Positions 42,060-50,224 of a stretch of 64,000 bases of DNA are shown here, piece by piece. The position numbers and the translations under genes were made by a program. The number at the start of each line of letters is the position of its first letter. Position 1 is the first letter of the stretch. A model generated the notes under the pieces. It was not told where the DNA came from and searched no databases. It saw nothing but the letters and a program-made list of their open reading frames with translations. Origin of the DNA: Pseudomonas sp. Irchel 3A7 (GTDB taxonomy: Bacteria; Pseudomonadota; Gammaproteobacteria; Pseudomonadales; Pseudomonadaceae); assembly GCF_900187565.1 (NCBI RefSeq), contig NZ_FYED01000015.1, positions 62,001-126,000 on the forward strand, given 5' to 3'.

Positions 42060-43007
42060 ATGTCTGTCACCTTCAACCCTGATCATCTGCGCGCCAGTCT
42101 GCGGCCATTGGCCGAAGGGCAGCCGCTGTCAGTGGAGGCACAGGCCTATCAGCGGTTTTACGGGCTGGATTTTTCTTCGCGCAACGTACGCAGTGGCCTG
42201 GGGCGTTTTCAGGTCGACGGTTATGAAGTGGTCAGCCAGGTCTGGTGGCCGGAACGGGTGAAGGCGACGTTGTTTGTCTTCCACGGCTTCTACGATCACA
42301 CCGGACTCTACCGACATGTCATCGAGTGGGCGCTTGAGCAGGGCTTTGCTGTGATTGCCTGTGACTTGCCGGGGCATGGACTGTCCAGCGGCGAGCGCGC
42401 GAGCATCAAGGATTTCGCCGAGTATCAGGACACCTTGCAAGGGCTGTTTGCCGAAGCGCGGTCCCTCGATCTGCCGCAGCCGTGGCACCTGTGCGGGCAG
42501 AGTACCGGAGGTGCAATCGTGATCGACCATGTGCTCAATGCGGGAGCGAGCAGTCCGGCCCAGGGCCAGGTGATTCTGTTGGCACCGCTGGTGCGGCCGC
42601 GGGCGTGGGGCTGGTCGCAACTGAGCTACTACCTGCTCAAGCCCTTCGTCAAAGCCATCGCCCGACGCTTCAGCGAAAACTCCAGCGACCCGGACTTTCT
42701 GCCGTTCCTGCAAGCCGATCCATTGCAGCCGCTACGATTGCCGACGGCGTGGGTGGGAGCGTTGGCGCGCTGGATCAAGCGCGTCGAAGCCGCACCGGCC
42801 AGCCCTCGGCGACCGTTGATTGTGCAGGGGCAGGCGGACATGACCGTGGATTGGCAGCACAACCTTGAGGTGCTGCGTGCGAAATTCGACCGGCCTCAGG
42901 TCTTGATGCTGCCCGAGGCGCGGCATCACCTGGCGAATGAGGCATTGGCGTTGCGGGGGGAGTATTTCGGGTTTTTGAGCAAGCGGATCAAGGGCAGGAA
43001 TCTCTAG
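42060..43007 (+). CDS. Alpha/beta hydrolase (monoacylglycerol-lipase-like)
   Basis: This is a soluble serine hydrolase of 315 residues. The nucleophile S148 is in the elbow GQSTGGA (146-152), HGFYDHTGLYRH is the oxyanion-hole region, and DLPGHGLSSGERA matches the lysophospholipase/monoacylglycerol lipase group (Hydrolase_4). An aspartate in VQGQADMTVDW and a histidine in ARHHLANE complete the triad. I chose ATG 42060; an in-frame ATG at 42012 is possible but has no better ribosome site. It is divergent from the thioredoxin-like gene (96 bp). Natural substrate unknown. Confidence 0.85.
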   Translation: MSVTFNPDHLRASLRPLAEGQPLSVEAQAYQRFYGLDFSSRNVRSGLGRFQVDGYEVVSQVWWPERVKATLFVFHGFYDHTGLYRHVIEWALEQGFAVIACDLPGHGLSSGERASIKDFAEYQDTLQGLFAEARSLDLPQPWHLCGQSTGGAIVIDHVLNAGASSPAQGQVILLAPLVRPRAWGWSQLSYYLLKPFVKAIARRFSENSSDPDFLPFLQADPLQPLRLPTAWVGALARWIKRVEAAPASPRRPLIVQGQADMTVDWQHNLEVLRAKFDRPQVLMLPEARHHLANEALALRGEYFGFLSKRIKGRNL

Positions 43008-43022
43008 CGACTCTGCCGGCCC

Positions 43023-43088
43023 CTTCGCGAGCAGGCTCGCTCCCACAGGCGTATGCGGTCAACTGTGGGAGCGAGCCTGCTCGCGAAA
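43023..43088. repeat. REP doublet (type A, outward order, short spacer)
   Basis: Nearly the same as the copy at 18522-18587, including the 'cgtatgcggtcaactg' spacer, which shows that this short-spacer form is itself a repeated unit. Confidence 0.9.
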
Positions 43089-43108
43089 GCGATTTATCAG
43101 ACGACACA

Positions 43109-43861
43109 TTACTGGGTGAGGCTCGAAGTACTCTGCCCCACCGCCAACCCCGCCCGAATCGCCGCCAGCGCCGCCTGGTAATACGCCTTGCCCTCGGCCG
43201 ACTCGGCAAAGGTGGCGAATTCTTCCAGCTCTTCATCCGACAGGTCGCGATAGACGTACAGCAAGGTGTTGTTCAGGTCGCTGCCGATCTGGTCCATCAA
43301 GCGCTGACGCTGCCCGTTCAGCATGCCCTGGGCCTGGCCCGCACCGAGCAGGCCGGGGATCATCGAACTCAGGCTGTCGGCGGCGACGCCGGCAATCGCT
43401 AGGCTGACTTCGGCGCCGGCCTCGCGCGCAGGCAGCGCCTGGGCCAGGTGGCCGATGATCAGCAGGCGGCTGTCGCTGGCTTGCATCTTCGGCAAACCCT
43501 TGGCGTTTTTCGCCAGTTGATCGCGACGGGTCGCGAGCAATTCGGCGGCGACGATTTTCTTGCCCAGCGGGGATTGAAAGAACGCCAGGGCAGGTTTTGG
43601 ATCAGCGAGATTCTTGCGCAATTGTGCTTCGGCGCGTTGGTCTACAGCCTTGGGGTCAAAACGCTGGTTGCTGTTGTTGACCAGGGCCTGGAACACCGCC
43701 GGTGGCAGGCTGCTTTCGTAGCGTTTTTGCGCGGCCGAAAGGGCGTCATTGAAATGCGCGCGTTGTTCCGGCCAGCCGGCGACCTTGTACAACTGGTCGT
43801 GGCCGTCTGCCCAGGCGGGCAAAACGCAGAACATCAGCAGGGAGAAAAGCAAACGGCGCAT
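43109..43861 (-). CDS. DUF2059-type secreted protein
   Basis: This is a 250-residue helical protein with a signal peptide (MRRLLFSLLMFCVLPAWA, cleaved before DGHDQLY). The C-terminal part has the DUF2059-like pattern YVYRDLSDEELEEFATFAES followed by EGKAYYQAALAAI. It is probably periplasmic. I chose ATG 43861 because CAGGAG lies upstream and the signal peptide begins there. It is divergent from the 2OG oxygenase gene (108 bp). Function unknown. Confidence 0.75.
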   Translation of the reverse strand: MRRLLFSLLMFCVLPAWADGHDQLYKVAGWPEQRAHFNDALSAAQKRYESSLPPAVFQALVNNSNQRFDPKAVDQRAEAQLRKNLADPKPALAFFQSPLGKKIVAAELLATRRDQLAKNAKGLPKMQASDSRLLIIGHLAQALPAREAGAEVSLAIAGVAADSLSSMIPGLLGAGQAQGMLNGQRQRLMDQIGSDLNNTLLYVYRDLSDEELEEFATFAESAEGKAYYQAALAAIRAGLAVGQSTSSLTQ

Positions 43862-43969
43862 AGGGACTCCTGTCAGCAGGCGACTATTCTCCGTGTGGCA
43901 TACGGTCTTGTCGAGAATTCGTATCAGCCCGCTGCGTGGCTCTGTCGGATTTCCAGGCGCAGGAATACT

Positions 43970-44602
43970 ATGCGCGCCATGCGAATATCTTCTGATCACC
44001 CACTGCTGTTACGAATCGTCGATGACCTGGCTACCAACGGCTGGTCGCAGCAAAATATTTTCCTGCCTCTGGATTTGACCCGGGCACTGGCGGCTGAGTG
44101 CCGTAAACGTGCTGCCGAGGGCGAACTGGCTCCGGCAGCGGTAGGGCGCGGGCCTTCCTCGGAGATTCGCGAGGGGATTCGCGGCGATCATATCCAGTGG
44201 ATCGAACCCGGCCAGGCCGAGGCGTGCGACAGCTATCTGCGATTGATGGACAGTCTGCGCGAGGCGATGAACCGGGGTCTGTTTCTGGGCCTGGAGGATT
44301 TCGAAAGCCATTTCGCGCTGTACCCGCCCGGTGCGTTCTACCTCAAGCATGTCGACCGATTCCGCGACGACGATCGGCGCATGGTGTCAGCGGTGGTCTA
44401 CCTCAATGACGCATGGCTGCCCGAGCACGGTGGTCAGTTGCGCATGTACCTGGATGAAGACGCGCAATACGATGTGGTACCGACCGGTGGATGCCTGGTG
44501 GTGTTCCTGTCGGGCGAGGTCCCCCATGAAGTCCTGCCCGCGACCCGTGAGCGGCTGTCATTGACAGGCTGGTTCCGGCGTCGGGGCAATGAGCCGTTCT
44601 GA
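43970..44602 (+). CDS. 2-oxoglutarate/Fe(II)-dependent oxygenase (P4Hc family)
   Basis: This is a predicted hydroxylase of 210 residues. The iron triad is H127-x-D129 in LKHVDRF and H186 in GEVPHEVLP, with a following arginine (R193/R195) for 2-oxoglutarate. VSAVVYLNDAWLPEHGGQLR is the usual P4H core strand. I chose ATG 43970 because AGGA lies 5 bases upstream; ATG 43979 is also possible. The frame ends 2 bp before the DUF523 gene, so the two are likely an operon. Proteins of this kind in Pseudomonas may hydroxylate a protein target; the substrate is unknown here. Confidence 0.85.
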   Translation: MRAMRISSDHPLLLRIVDDLATNGWSQQNIFLPLDLTRALAAECRKRAAEGELAPAAVGRGPSSEIREGIRGDHIQWIEPGQAEACDSYLRLMDSLREAMNRGLFLGLEDFESHFALYPPGAFYLKHVDRFRDDDRRMVSAVVYLNDAWLPEHGGQLRMYLDEDAQYDVVPTGGCLVVFLSGEVPHEVLPATRERLSLTGWFRRRGNEPF

Positions 44603-44604
44603 TC

Positions 44605-45090
44605 ATGCAGAAAATTCTGGTAAGCCGCTGCCTGCTGGGCCACCGCGTACGCTACGACGGCGGCGCCAGCGGGCCATTCGACCAGCTTCAGCTGTGGCTT
44701 GACGAGGGTCGGGTCGTGCCGCTGTGCCCGGAAGTCGCCGGTGGTTTGCCGACGCCCCGGGCGGCTGCGGAAATTCCGGGCGGGCAGGGCGCGCAAGTGC
44801 TGGAGGGTAAGGCGTCGGTCATGACGGCCGAGGGCGAGGATGTCAGTGCGCAGTTTCTGTCCGGGGCTTATCAAGCGCTGGAACTGGTGCAACAGCACGG
44901 CATCCGCATTGCCATACTCAAGGCCAACAGCCCGTCGTGCGGCAACCTGCTGACCTATGACGGTACGTTCAGCGGGGTGAAGGTCAGTGGCGAAGGGGTG
45001 ACGGCGGCGTTGCTCAAGCGCAATGGTGTGCAAGTCTTCAGCGAACTGGAACTTGCGGATGCGGTTCAGGCGCTGGCAGCACTCAGTTAA
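44605..45090 (+). CDS. DUF523 family protein
   Basis: This is a 161-residue cytoplasmic protein with the three conserved cysteines of DUF523: VSRCLLG (C9), PLCPEVAGGLPTPR (C41) and ANSPSCGN (C112). That arrangement suggests an iron-sulfur or metal site. It starts 2 bp after the oxygenase stop without a clear ribosome site, so translation is probably coupled. The family has no assigned function. Confidence 0.88.
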   Translation: MQKILVSRCLLGHRVRYDGGASGPFDQLQLWLDEGRVVPLCPEVAGGLPTPRAAAEIPGGQGAQVLEGKASVMTAEGEDVSAQFLSGAYQALELVQQHGIRIAILKANSPSCGNLLTYDGTFSGVKVSGEGVTAALLKRNGVQVFSELELADAVQALAALS

Positions 45091-45107
45091 CAACCCACAC
45101 AAAACCA

Positions 45108-45200
45108 CTGTGGGAGCGAGCCTGCTCGCGAATGCGGAGTGTCAGTCAACATTGATGCCTGCTGACCCACCGCTTTCGCGAGTTGGCCCGCTCCCACATT
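45108..45200. repeat. REP doublet (left half type A, right half diverged)
   Basis: The left half is canonical. The right half reads gcgagttggcccgctcccac, mixing type A and another core. The spacer keeps 'gtgtcagtcaacattgatgc'. Confidence 0.85.
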
Positions 45201-45215
45201 TGATCTCCCTTGCCT

Positions 45216-45803
45216 TCAGGGTTTTGGTGCCAAACCCGAATCCGCCCCGAACCACTTCTTTTCCAGCGCCTCAAGTCGCCCATCCGCCTTGATCCGCTGC
45301 AACGCGTTTTCAAGGCTGACATGAAACGCCGGGTTACCCTTCTGAAACGGAATCGCCAGGTTCACCGTCGTGGCGGCTTTCGGCTTTTCTTCCGTCAGCG
45401 ACTGCACCAGCAGAATTGAACGCGGCTCTTCGTCTTTCTGCGCGATCAATTGCGCATCGGTACGAATGTAAGGTTCGCTGAAGTCGAAACGATCCTGAAG
45501 CGCCGGGGTCTCTGCAATGTGATTGATGGCGATGTCGTATTTGCCGCTTTCGACACCGGTCAGCAGATCGGTGGCGTCAGTGATGACAAAGTCGGCGCGC
45601 ACATCCAGTTCGTTGGCCAGCATCTGACCCAATTCGACTTCGAAGCCTGCAAGATTGCCGTCTTCCTTGAAATTGAACGGTGGGGTATTAGCCTCAAGGG
45701 CAATGCGCAATTCGCCGCGGTCGTTTACGTCGTCAATCAGTTCGGCATGGGCCAAAGGGCTCAGAAGGGGTAGCAGGCAGATCAGGCCAGGCAGAAAGCG
45801 CAT
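45216..45803 (-). CDS. Amino-acid-type periplasmic binding protein, shortened second lobe
   Basis: This is a 195-residue SBP_bac_3-like protein with a signal peptide (about 1-21, ending PLAHA). Lobe 1 is normal (GELRIALEANTPPFNFKEDG, LAGFEVELGQMLANELDVRA). After DFSEPYIRTDAQLIAQKDEE the usual hinge and lobe 2 region of about 50 residues (the 'G...vgvq.GT' segment) is missing, and the chain jumps to AIPFQKGNPAFHVSLENALQ and the C-terminal helix. No frameshift is visible. ATG 45803 follows AAGGAG; a GTG at 45809 would overlap that site. No permease or ATPase lies nearby. Ligand binding is doubtful. Confidence 0.8.
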   Translation of the reverse strand: MRFLPGLICLLPLLSPLAHAELIDDVNDRGELRIALEANTPPFNFKEDGNLAGFEVELGQMLANELDVRADFVITDATDLLTGVESGKYDIAINHIAETPALQDRFDFSEPYIRTDAQLIAQKDEEPRSILLVQSLTEEKPKAATTVNLAIPFQKGNPAFHVSLENALQRIKADGRLEALEKKWFGADSGLAPKP

Positions 45804-45938
45804 GGTCACTCCTTGAATTCATTATTTGCGATGCTCTGGTTCAGGCTCGCTTTGCTATGGTTGTCGAGTGCCTTCGACAACGATTGACCATGAAGTTGTG
45901 ATGGTCACGCGAATTTTACGGAAAAACTGGAGAAGAGA

Positions 45939-46364
45939 ATGAAAACCTTTATGTCACGTGCTGCTTTGGCTGGCTTGCTGATGGGTGTTTCGGTATTGGC
46001 CAGTGCGGCTACGCCAGCACCCAAGGGTGCTGAAGTGTCCATCGTTTCTCCCAAGGACGGCGGCACGGTTCCGCAGACCTTCGTGGTCAAATTCGCTGTC
46101 GAGAATATTGCGCTGGCACCCGCGGGGGATGTCACAAAGAATACCGGGCATCATCATTTGCTGATCGACGTTGACGAGTTGCCTGCCGCCGGGCAGACGA
46201 TCCCGACCGATGCCAATCACGTGCACTTCGGCAAGGCACAAACCCAGGCTGAAGTCACACTGACACCGGGCAAGCACACGCTACAGCTGATACTGGGTGA
46301 CAAAAATCATACCGTGTTCGATCCACCGATTGTTTCCGAGAAAATCACGGTCAACGTGAAATAA
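45939..46364 (+). CDS. DUF4399 periplasmic protein
   Basis: This 141-residue protein has a signal peptide (1-23, ending VLASA) and a beta-rich domain with histidine clusters NTGHHHLLIDVD and NHVHFGKAQTQ, typical of DUF4399. It may bind a metal, but no function is known. ATG 45939 follows GGAGAAGAG. It converges on serA across a shared terminator. Confidence 0.87.
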   Translation: MKTFMSRAALAGLLMGVSVLASAATPAPKGAEVSIVSPKDGGTVPQTFVVKFAVENIALAPAGDVTKNTGHHHLLIDVDELPAAGQTIPTDANHVHFGKAQTQAEVTLTPGKHTLQLILGDKNHTVFDPPIVSEKITVNVK

Positions 46365-46394
46365 AAAAGGGAGCCCCGAGGGGCTCCCTTTTTA
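46365..46394. terminator. Bidirectional terminator between the DUF4399 gene and serA
   Basis: aaaGGGAGCCCCgagGGGCTCCCtttt is a perfect stem with A and T tracts, used by both convergent genes. Confidence 0.92.
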
Positions 46395-46422
46395 CTTGCC
46401 GCTTGCCGCTTGCCGCCTGTAG
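46395..46422. repeat. Tandem heptamer (cttgccg)3
   Basis: cttgccg occurs three times in a row, then cctgtag. It is similar in period and sequence to the heptamers between ssuB and ssuF. It lies 7 bp from the serA stop. Confidence 0.75.
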
Positions 46423-46428
46423 CTGTTC

Positions 46429-47658
46429 TTAGAACAGTACGCGACTACGGATGGTGCCGTTGACGTGTTGCAGCTTCTGTTGCGCCAGGTCCGAGTATTC
46501 GGCGTCTACGTCGATCACTACGTAGCCGACTTTCTCGTTGGTCTGCAGGAACTGACCGGAGATGTTGATGCCGTTTTCGGCGAAGACCTTGTTGATCTCG
46601 CTCATCACACCCGGGATGTTCTCGTGGATGTGCAGCAGACGGTGCTTGCCAGGGTGAGCCGGCAGGGCCACTTCCGGGAAGTTGACGGACGATACCGACG
46701 TACCGTTGTCGCTGTACTTGACCAGTTTCTCGGCCACTTCCAGACCGATGTTGGCTTGCGCCTCGGCGGTGGAACCACCGATGTGCGGGGTCAGGATCAC
46801 GTTGTCCAGGCCACGCAGCGGGCTTTCGAATTCTTCGTCGTTGGAGCGTGGCTCCACCGGGAATACGTCGATGGCCGCGCCGATCAGGTGTTTGTCCTTG
46901 ATGGCAGCCGCCAGATGGTCCAGCTCGACCACGGTGCCGCGCGCGGCGTTGATCAGGATGCCGCCCTTCTTGATGGCGCGGATTTCCTTCTCGCCGATCA
47001 TCCACTGGGTGGCAGCGGTTTCCGGAACGTGCAGGGTCACGATGTCGGACATGCCGAGCAGTTCGTGCAGGTTACCGACCTGGGTGGCGTTACCCAGTGG
47101 CAGCTTGGTCACGGTGTCGTAGAAGTAAACCTGCATGCCCAGGCCTTCAGCCAGGACCGACAATTGAGTGCCGATGGAGCCGTAACCGACGATGCCCAGC
47201 TTCTTACCGCGGATTTCGAAGGAATTGGCCGCGCTCTTGATCCAGCCGCCACGGTGGCAGGAAGCGTTCTTCTCAGGGATGCCGCGCAGCAACAGGATCG
47301 CCTCGGCCAGCACCAGCTCGGCAACGGAGCGGGTGTTGGAGTACGGGGCGTTGAACACGGCGATACCGCGCTCGCGTGCCGCGTCCAGGTCGACCTGGTT
47401 GGTGCCGATGCAGAAACAACCGACAGCCACCAGCTTCTTCGCGTGATCGAAGATCTCTTCGGTCAGTTGAGTGCGCGAACGAATGCCGATGAAGTGAGCA
47501 TCAGCGATCTTTTCCTTGAGCTGGGCTTCCGGCAGAGAACCTGTGAGGTACTCGATGCTGGTGTAGCCCGCCGCCTTGAGGACGTCGACAGCCGATTGGT
47601 GGACGCCTTCGAGAAGAAGGAACTTGATCTTGCTCTTATCGAGAGAAGTCTTGCTCAT
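46429..47658 (-). CDS. serA: D-3-phosphoglycerate dehydrogenase
   Basis: SerA oxidises 3-phosphoglycerate with NAD+ as the first step of serine synthesis and can also reduce 2-oxoglutarate to D-2-hydroxyglutarate. The 409-residue E. coli-type form has the NAD motif KLGIVGYGSIGTQLSVLAEG (about 153-172), the catalytic pair in HIGGST (about 292), and a C-terminal ACT domain (about 340-409; HIHENIPGVMSEINKVFAEN) that binds serine. I chose ATG 47658 (MSKTSL) over a longer frame. It is divergent from the D-2-hydroxyglutarate dehydrogenase gene (204 bp). Confidence 0.97.
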   Translation of the reverse strand: MSKTSLDKSKIKFLLLEGVHQSAVDVLKAAGYTSIEYLTGSLPEAQLKEKIADAHFIGIRSRTQLTEEIFDHAKKLVAVGCFCIGTNQVDLDAARERGIAVFNAPYSNTRSVAELVLAEAILLLRGIPEKNASCHRGGWIKSAANSFEIRGKKLGIVGYGSIGTQLSVLAEGLGMQVYFYDTVTKLPLGNATQVGNLHELLGMSDIVTLHVPETAATQWMIGEKEIRAIKKGGILINAARGTVVELDHLAAAIKDKHLIGAAIDVFPVEPRSNDEEFESPLRGLDNVILTPHIGGSTAEAQANIGLEVAEKLVKYSDNGTSVSSVNFPEVALPAHPGKHRLLHIHENIPGVMSEINKVFAENGINISGQFLQTNEKVGYVVIDVDAEYSDLAQQKLQHVNGTIRSRVLF

Positions 47659-47862
47659 CTGCGTAAACCTGTATCCCGGAGAAAAATGGCAGGAAATGGT
47701 CAACAGACGCTGACCCGAGCGGCGTGACAGCCGTCGCCGCAGAATAGCCGTTGGGCACTATGCTGCGGGGTCGGTATGCTAGCATATGCGCCCCGCTAAA
47801 CACTCATTCCTGCGACGTGAAGCGTTCTCAGGATGACCATGAATTGTTCGAGAGTTCTGTCG

Positions 47863-49257
47863 ATGACCAATCCTGCCCTGATTGATGAGCTGAAGACCTT
47901 GGTTGAGCCTGGCAAGGTGCTGACCGATGCCGACTCCCTGAATGCTTACGGTAAGGATTGGACCAAGCATTTCGCCCCGGCTCCGACCGCCATTGTGTTT
48001 CCGAAGACCACCGAACAGGTCCAGGCCATTGTCCTGTGGGCCAATAAACACAAGGTAGCGCTGGTACCGTCGGGCGGTCGTACCGGGCTATCGGCCGCCG
48101 CAGTGGCAGCCAATGGTGAAGTGGTCGTGTCCTTCGACTACATGAATCAGATCCTCGACGTGAACCTGACTGACCGCACTGCCGTTTGTCAGCCAGGCGT
48201 GGTCACCGAGCATTTGCAGAACGTGGCCGAGGAAAAGGGCCTGTACTACCCGGTGGACTTCGCTTCGGCAGGATCGAGCCAGATTGGTGGCAATATCGGC
48301 ACCAATGCCGGCGGGATCAAGGTCATTCGCTACGGCATGACCCGCAACTGGGTTGCCGGCATGAAAGTGGTCACCGGCAAGGGCGACGTGCTGGAGCTGA
48401 ACCGCGACCTGATCAAGAACGCCACCGGCTACGACATGCGTCAGCTGTTCATTGGCGCCGAAGGCACCCTCGGCTTTGTGGTTGAAGCAACCATGCGTCT
48501 GGATCGCGCCCCGAAAAACCTCACCGCGATGGTTCTGGGTACTGCCGATTTCGACTCGATCATGCCGGTGTTGCACGCGTTCCAGGGCAAGCTCGACCTG
48601 ACCGCCTTCGAATTTTTCTCCGACAAAGCCTTGGCCAAGGTCATGGCGCGCGGCGACGTGCCGGCACCGTTCGAAACCGATTGCCCGTTCTACGCGCTCT
48701 TGGAATTCGAAGCGACCACCGAAGACGTGGCCAATCACGCCCTTGAAACTTTCGAACACTGTGTAGAGCAAGGCTGGGTGCTGGATGGCGTGATGAGCCA
48801 AAGTGAGACCCAGCTGCAGAACCTGTGGAAGCTGCGCGAATACATCTCCGAAACCATTTCCCACTGGACGCCGTACAAGAACGACATCTCTGTCACCGTG
48901 TCGAAAGTGCCGGCGTTCCTCAAGGAAATCGACGCGATCGTCGGCGAACACTACCCGGACTTCGAAATCGTCTGGTTCGGCCACATCGGCGACGGCAACC
49001 TGCACTTGAACATCCTCAAGCCGGATAACCTGAGCAAGGATGAGTTCTTCGCCAAGTGCGCCACCGTCAACAAGTGGGTGTTCGAAACCGTCGAGAAGTA
49101 CAACGGTTCGATTTCCGCCGAACACGGCGTGGGCATGACCAAGCGTGATTACTTGACCTACAGCCGTTCCCCGGTTGAGATCGAGTACATGAAAGCGGTC
49201 AAAGCGGTGTTCGACCCGAACGGCATCATGAACCCGGGCAAGATTTTTGCTGTTTGA
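47863..49257 (+). CDS. D-2-hydroxyglutarate dehydrogenase (FAD-linked)
   Basis: This FAD enzyme reoxidises D-2-hydroxyglutarate to 2-oxoglutarate and passes electrons to ETF. It is 464 residues. The FAD-binding PCMH domain (about 30-220) includes VPSGGRTGLSAAAVA and GGNIGTNAGGIKVIRYGMTR. The C-terminal FAD-oxidase domain has the metal-site motifs WFGHIGDGNLHLN and SAEHGVGMTKR. I chose ATG 47863 after CGAGAG; ATGs at 47833 and 47839 are alternatives. In Pseudomonas the enzyme next to serA has been shown to remove the D-2-HG that SerA makes, and the divergent arrangement here fits. Confidence 0.9.
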   Translation: MTNPALIDELKTLVEPGKVLTDADSLNAYGKDWTKHFAPAPTAIVFPKTTEQVQAIVLWANKHKVALVPSGGRTGLSAAAVAANGEVVVSFDYMNQILDVNLTDRTAVCQPGVVTEHLQNVAEEKGLYYPVDFASAGSSQIGGNIGTNAGGIKVIRYGMTRNWVAGMKVVTGKGDVLELNRDLIKNATGYDMRQLFIGAEGTLGFVVEATMRLDRAPKNLTAMVLGTADFDSIMPVLHAFQGKLDLTAFEFFSDKALAKVMARGDVPAPFETDCPFYALLEFEATTEDVANHALETFEHCVEQGWVLDGVMSQSETQLQNLWKLREYISETISHWTPYKNDISVTVSKVPAFLKEIDAIVGEHYPDFEIVWFGHIGDGNLHLNILKPDNLSKDEFFAKCATVNKWVFETVEKYNGSISAEHGVGMTKRDYLTYSRSPVEIEYMKAVKAVFDPNGIMNPGKIFAV

Positions 49258-49294
49258 CTTTCGAATTTAAGAGTGACGAACCAGGAGTCGGTCC

Positions 49295-49960
49295 ATGAGC
49301 TATCAGCACCAGTATGTCGACGGCACGCGTATTCACTTCCCGCTGGGGAAAGTGGTGTGCATCGGCCGTAACTACGCCGAACACGCCAAGGAACTGGACA
49401 ATCCGGTGCCTACCGAGCCGTTGCTGTTCATCAAGCCGGGCAGTTGCGTCGTGCCGCTGGAGGGTGGTTTCAGCATTCCAACCGAGCGTGGTTCGGTGCA
49501 TTACGAAGCGGAAATCGCGGTGCTGATCGGCAAGCCATTGTCGACCCGGCCGAGTCGTGAGGAAGTGCTCGACGCCATCTCCGGTTTCGCCCCGGCTTTG
49601 GATCTGACCCTGCGCGACAAGCAGGCCGAACTGAAATCCAAGGGCCTGCCCTGGGAAATCGCCAAGTCCTTCGACGGCGCGGCGGTGATTGCCCCATTCG
49701 TGTCCGGCAGCACATTCGCCGACCTGACCGACATCGGCATCCGCCTGACCATCAACGGCGAAGTTCGCCAGGATGGCAACAGCAGCGCCATGCTCAACCC
49801 GATCGTGCCAATGATCCAGCACATGGCCGGCTGCTTCTCGCTACAGGCCGGAGATGTGATCCTTACCGGTACGCCAGTTGGCGTCGGCCCGCTGAACGTT
49901 GGTGATGAAATTGTCCTGGAACTCCCAGGCGCCAGCAGTTTCACCAGCAGCGTCCGCTAA
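49295..49960 (+). CDS. Fumarylacetoacetate-hydrolase-family protein
   Basis: This is an FAH-fold hydrolase or decarboxylase of 221 residues. Family features are VVCIGRNYAEHAKELDNPVP, the metal-binding EAEIAVLIGKPLSTRPS and DLTLRDKQAELKSKGLPWE, and the C-terminal GDVILTGTPVGVGPLNVGDE. ATG 49295 has AGGAG 8 bases upstream. It follows the D-2-HG dehydrogenase by 37 bp and is probably cotranscribed. Candidates include acylpyruvate hydrolase or oxaloacetate tautomerase-like activity; the sequence does not decide. Confidence 0.88.
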   Translation: MSYQHQYVDGTRIHFPLGKVVCIGRNYAEHAKELDNPVPTEPLLFIKPGSCVVPLEGGFSIPTERGSVHYEAEIAVLIGKPLSTRPSREEVLDAISGFAPALDLTLRDKQAELKSKGLPWEIAKSFDGAAVIAPFVSGSTFADLTDIGIRLTINGEVRQDGNSSAMLNPIVPMIQHMAGCFSLQAGDVILTGTPVGVGPLNVGDEIVLELPGASSFTSSVR

Positions 49961-49976
49961 GACAACGCAAACCCTT

Positions 49977-50078
49977 TGTAGGAGCGAGCTTGCTCGCGAT
50001 GGACCTGAGAACGACGCGGGGTGTCTGGTTTCCAGCGTTTTCGTTGACGACCTTCGCGAGCAGAGCTCGCTCCTACAT
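49977..50078. repeat. REP doublet (type B)
   Basis: tgtaggagcgagcttgctcg and cgagcagagctcgctcctac flank the type B spacer (gagaacgacgcggggtgtct ... tttcgttgacgaccttcgcg). Confidence 0.87.
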
Positions 50079-50224
50079 TAAGGGCGTGCGATTGCTCCCA
50101 AAGGGCTTTCCCGCCATTTCCCGTTTTTTTCACATCCCATCTGGATAATTCCCGGGCTTTCGGCGTCTGAGCCGATCCCAATTGTGCTATTACCCATAGC
50201 CTGAATTTCTGGATGCATTCGCCG

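Noticed and set aside
46465..47727. 420-codon open frame on the + strand
   Set aside because: It is antisense to serA; composition and lack of any recognisable motif mark it as a shadow frame.
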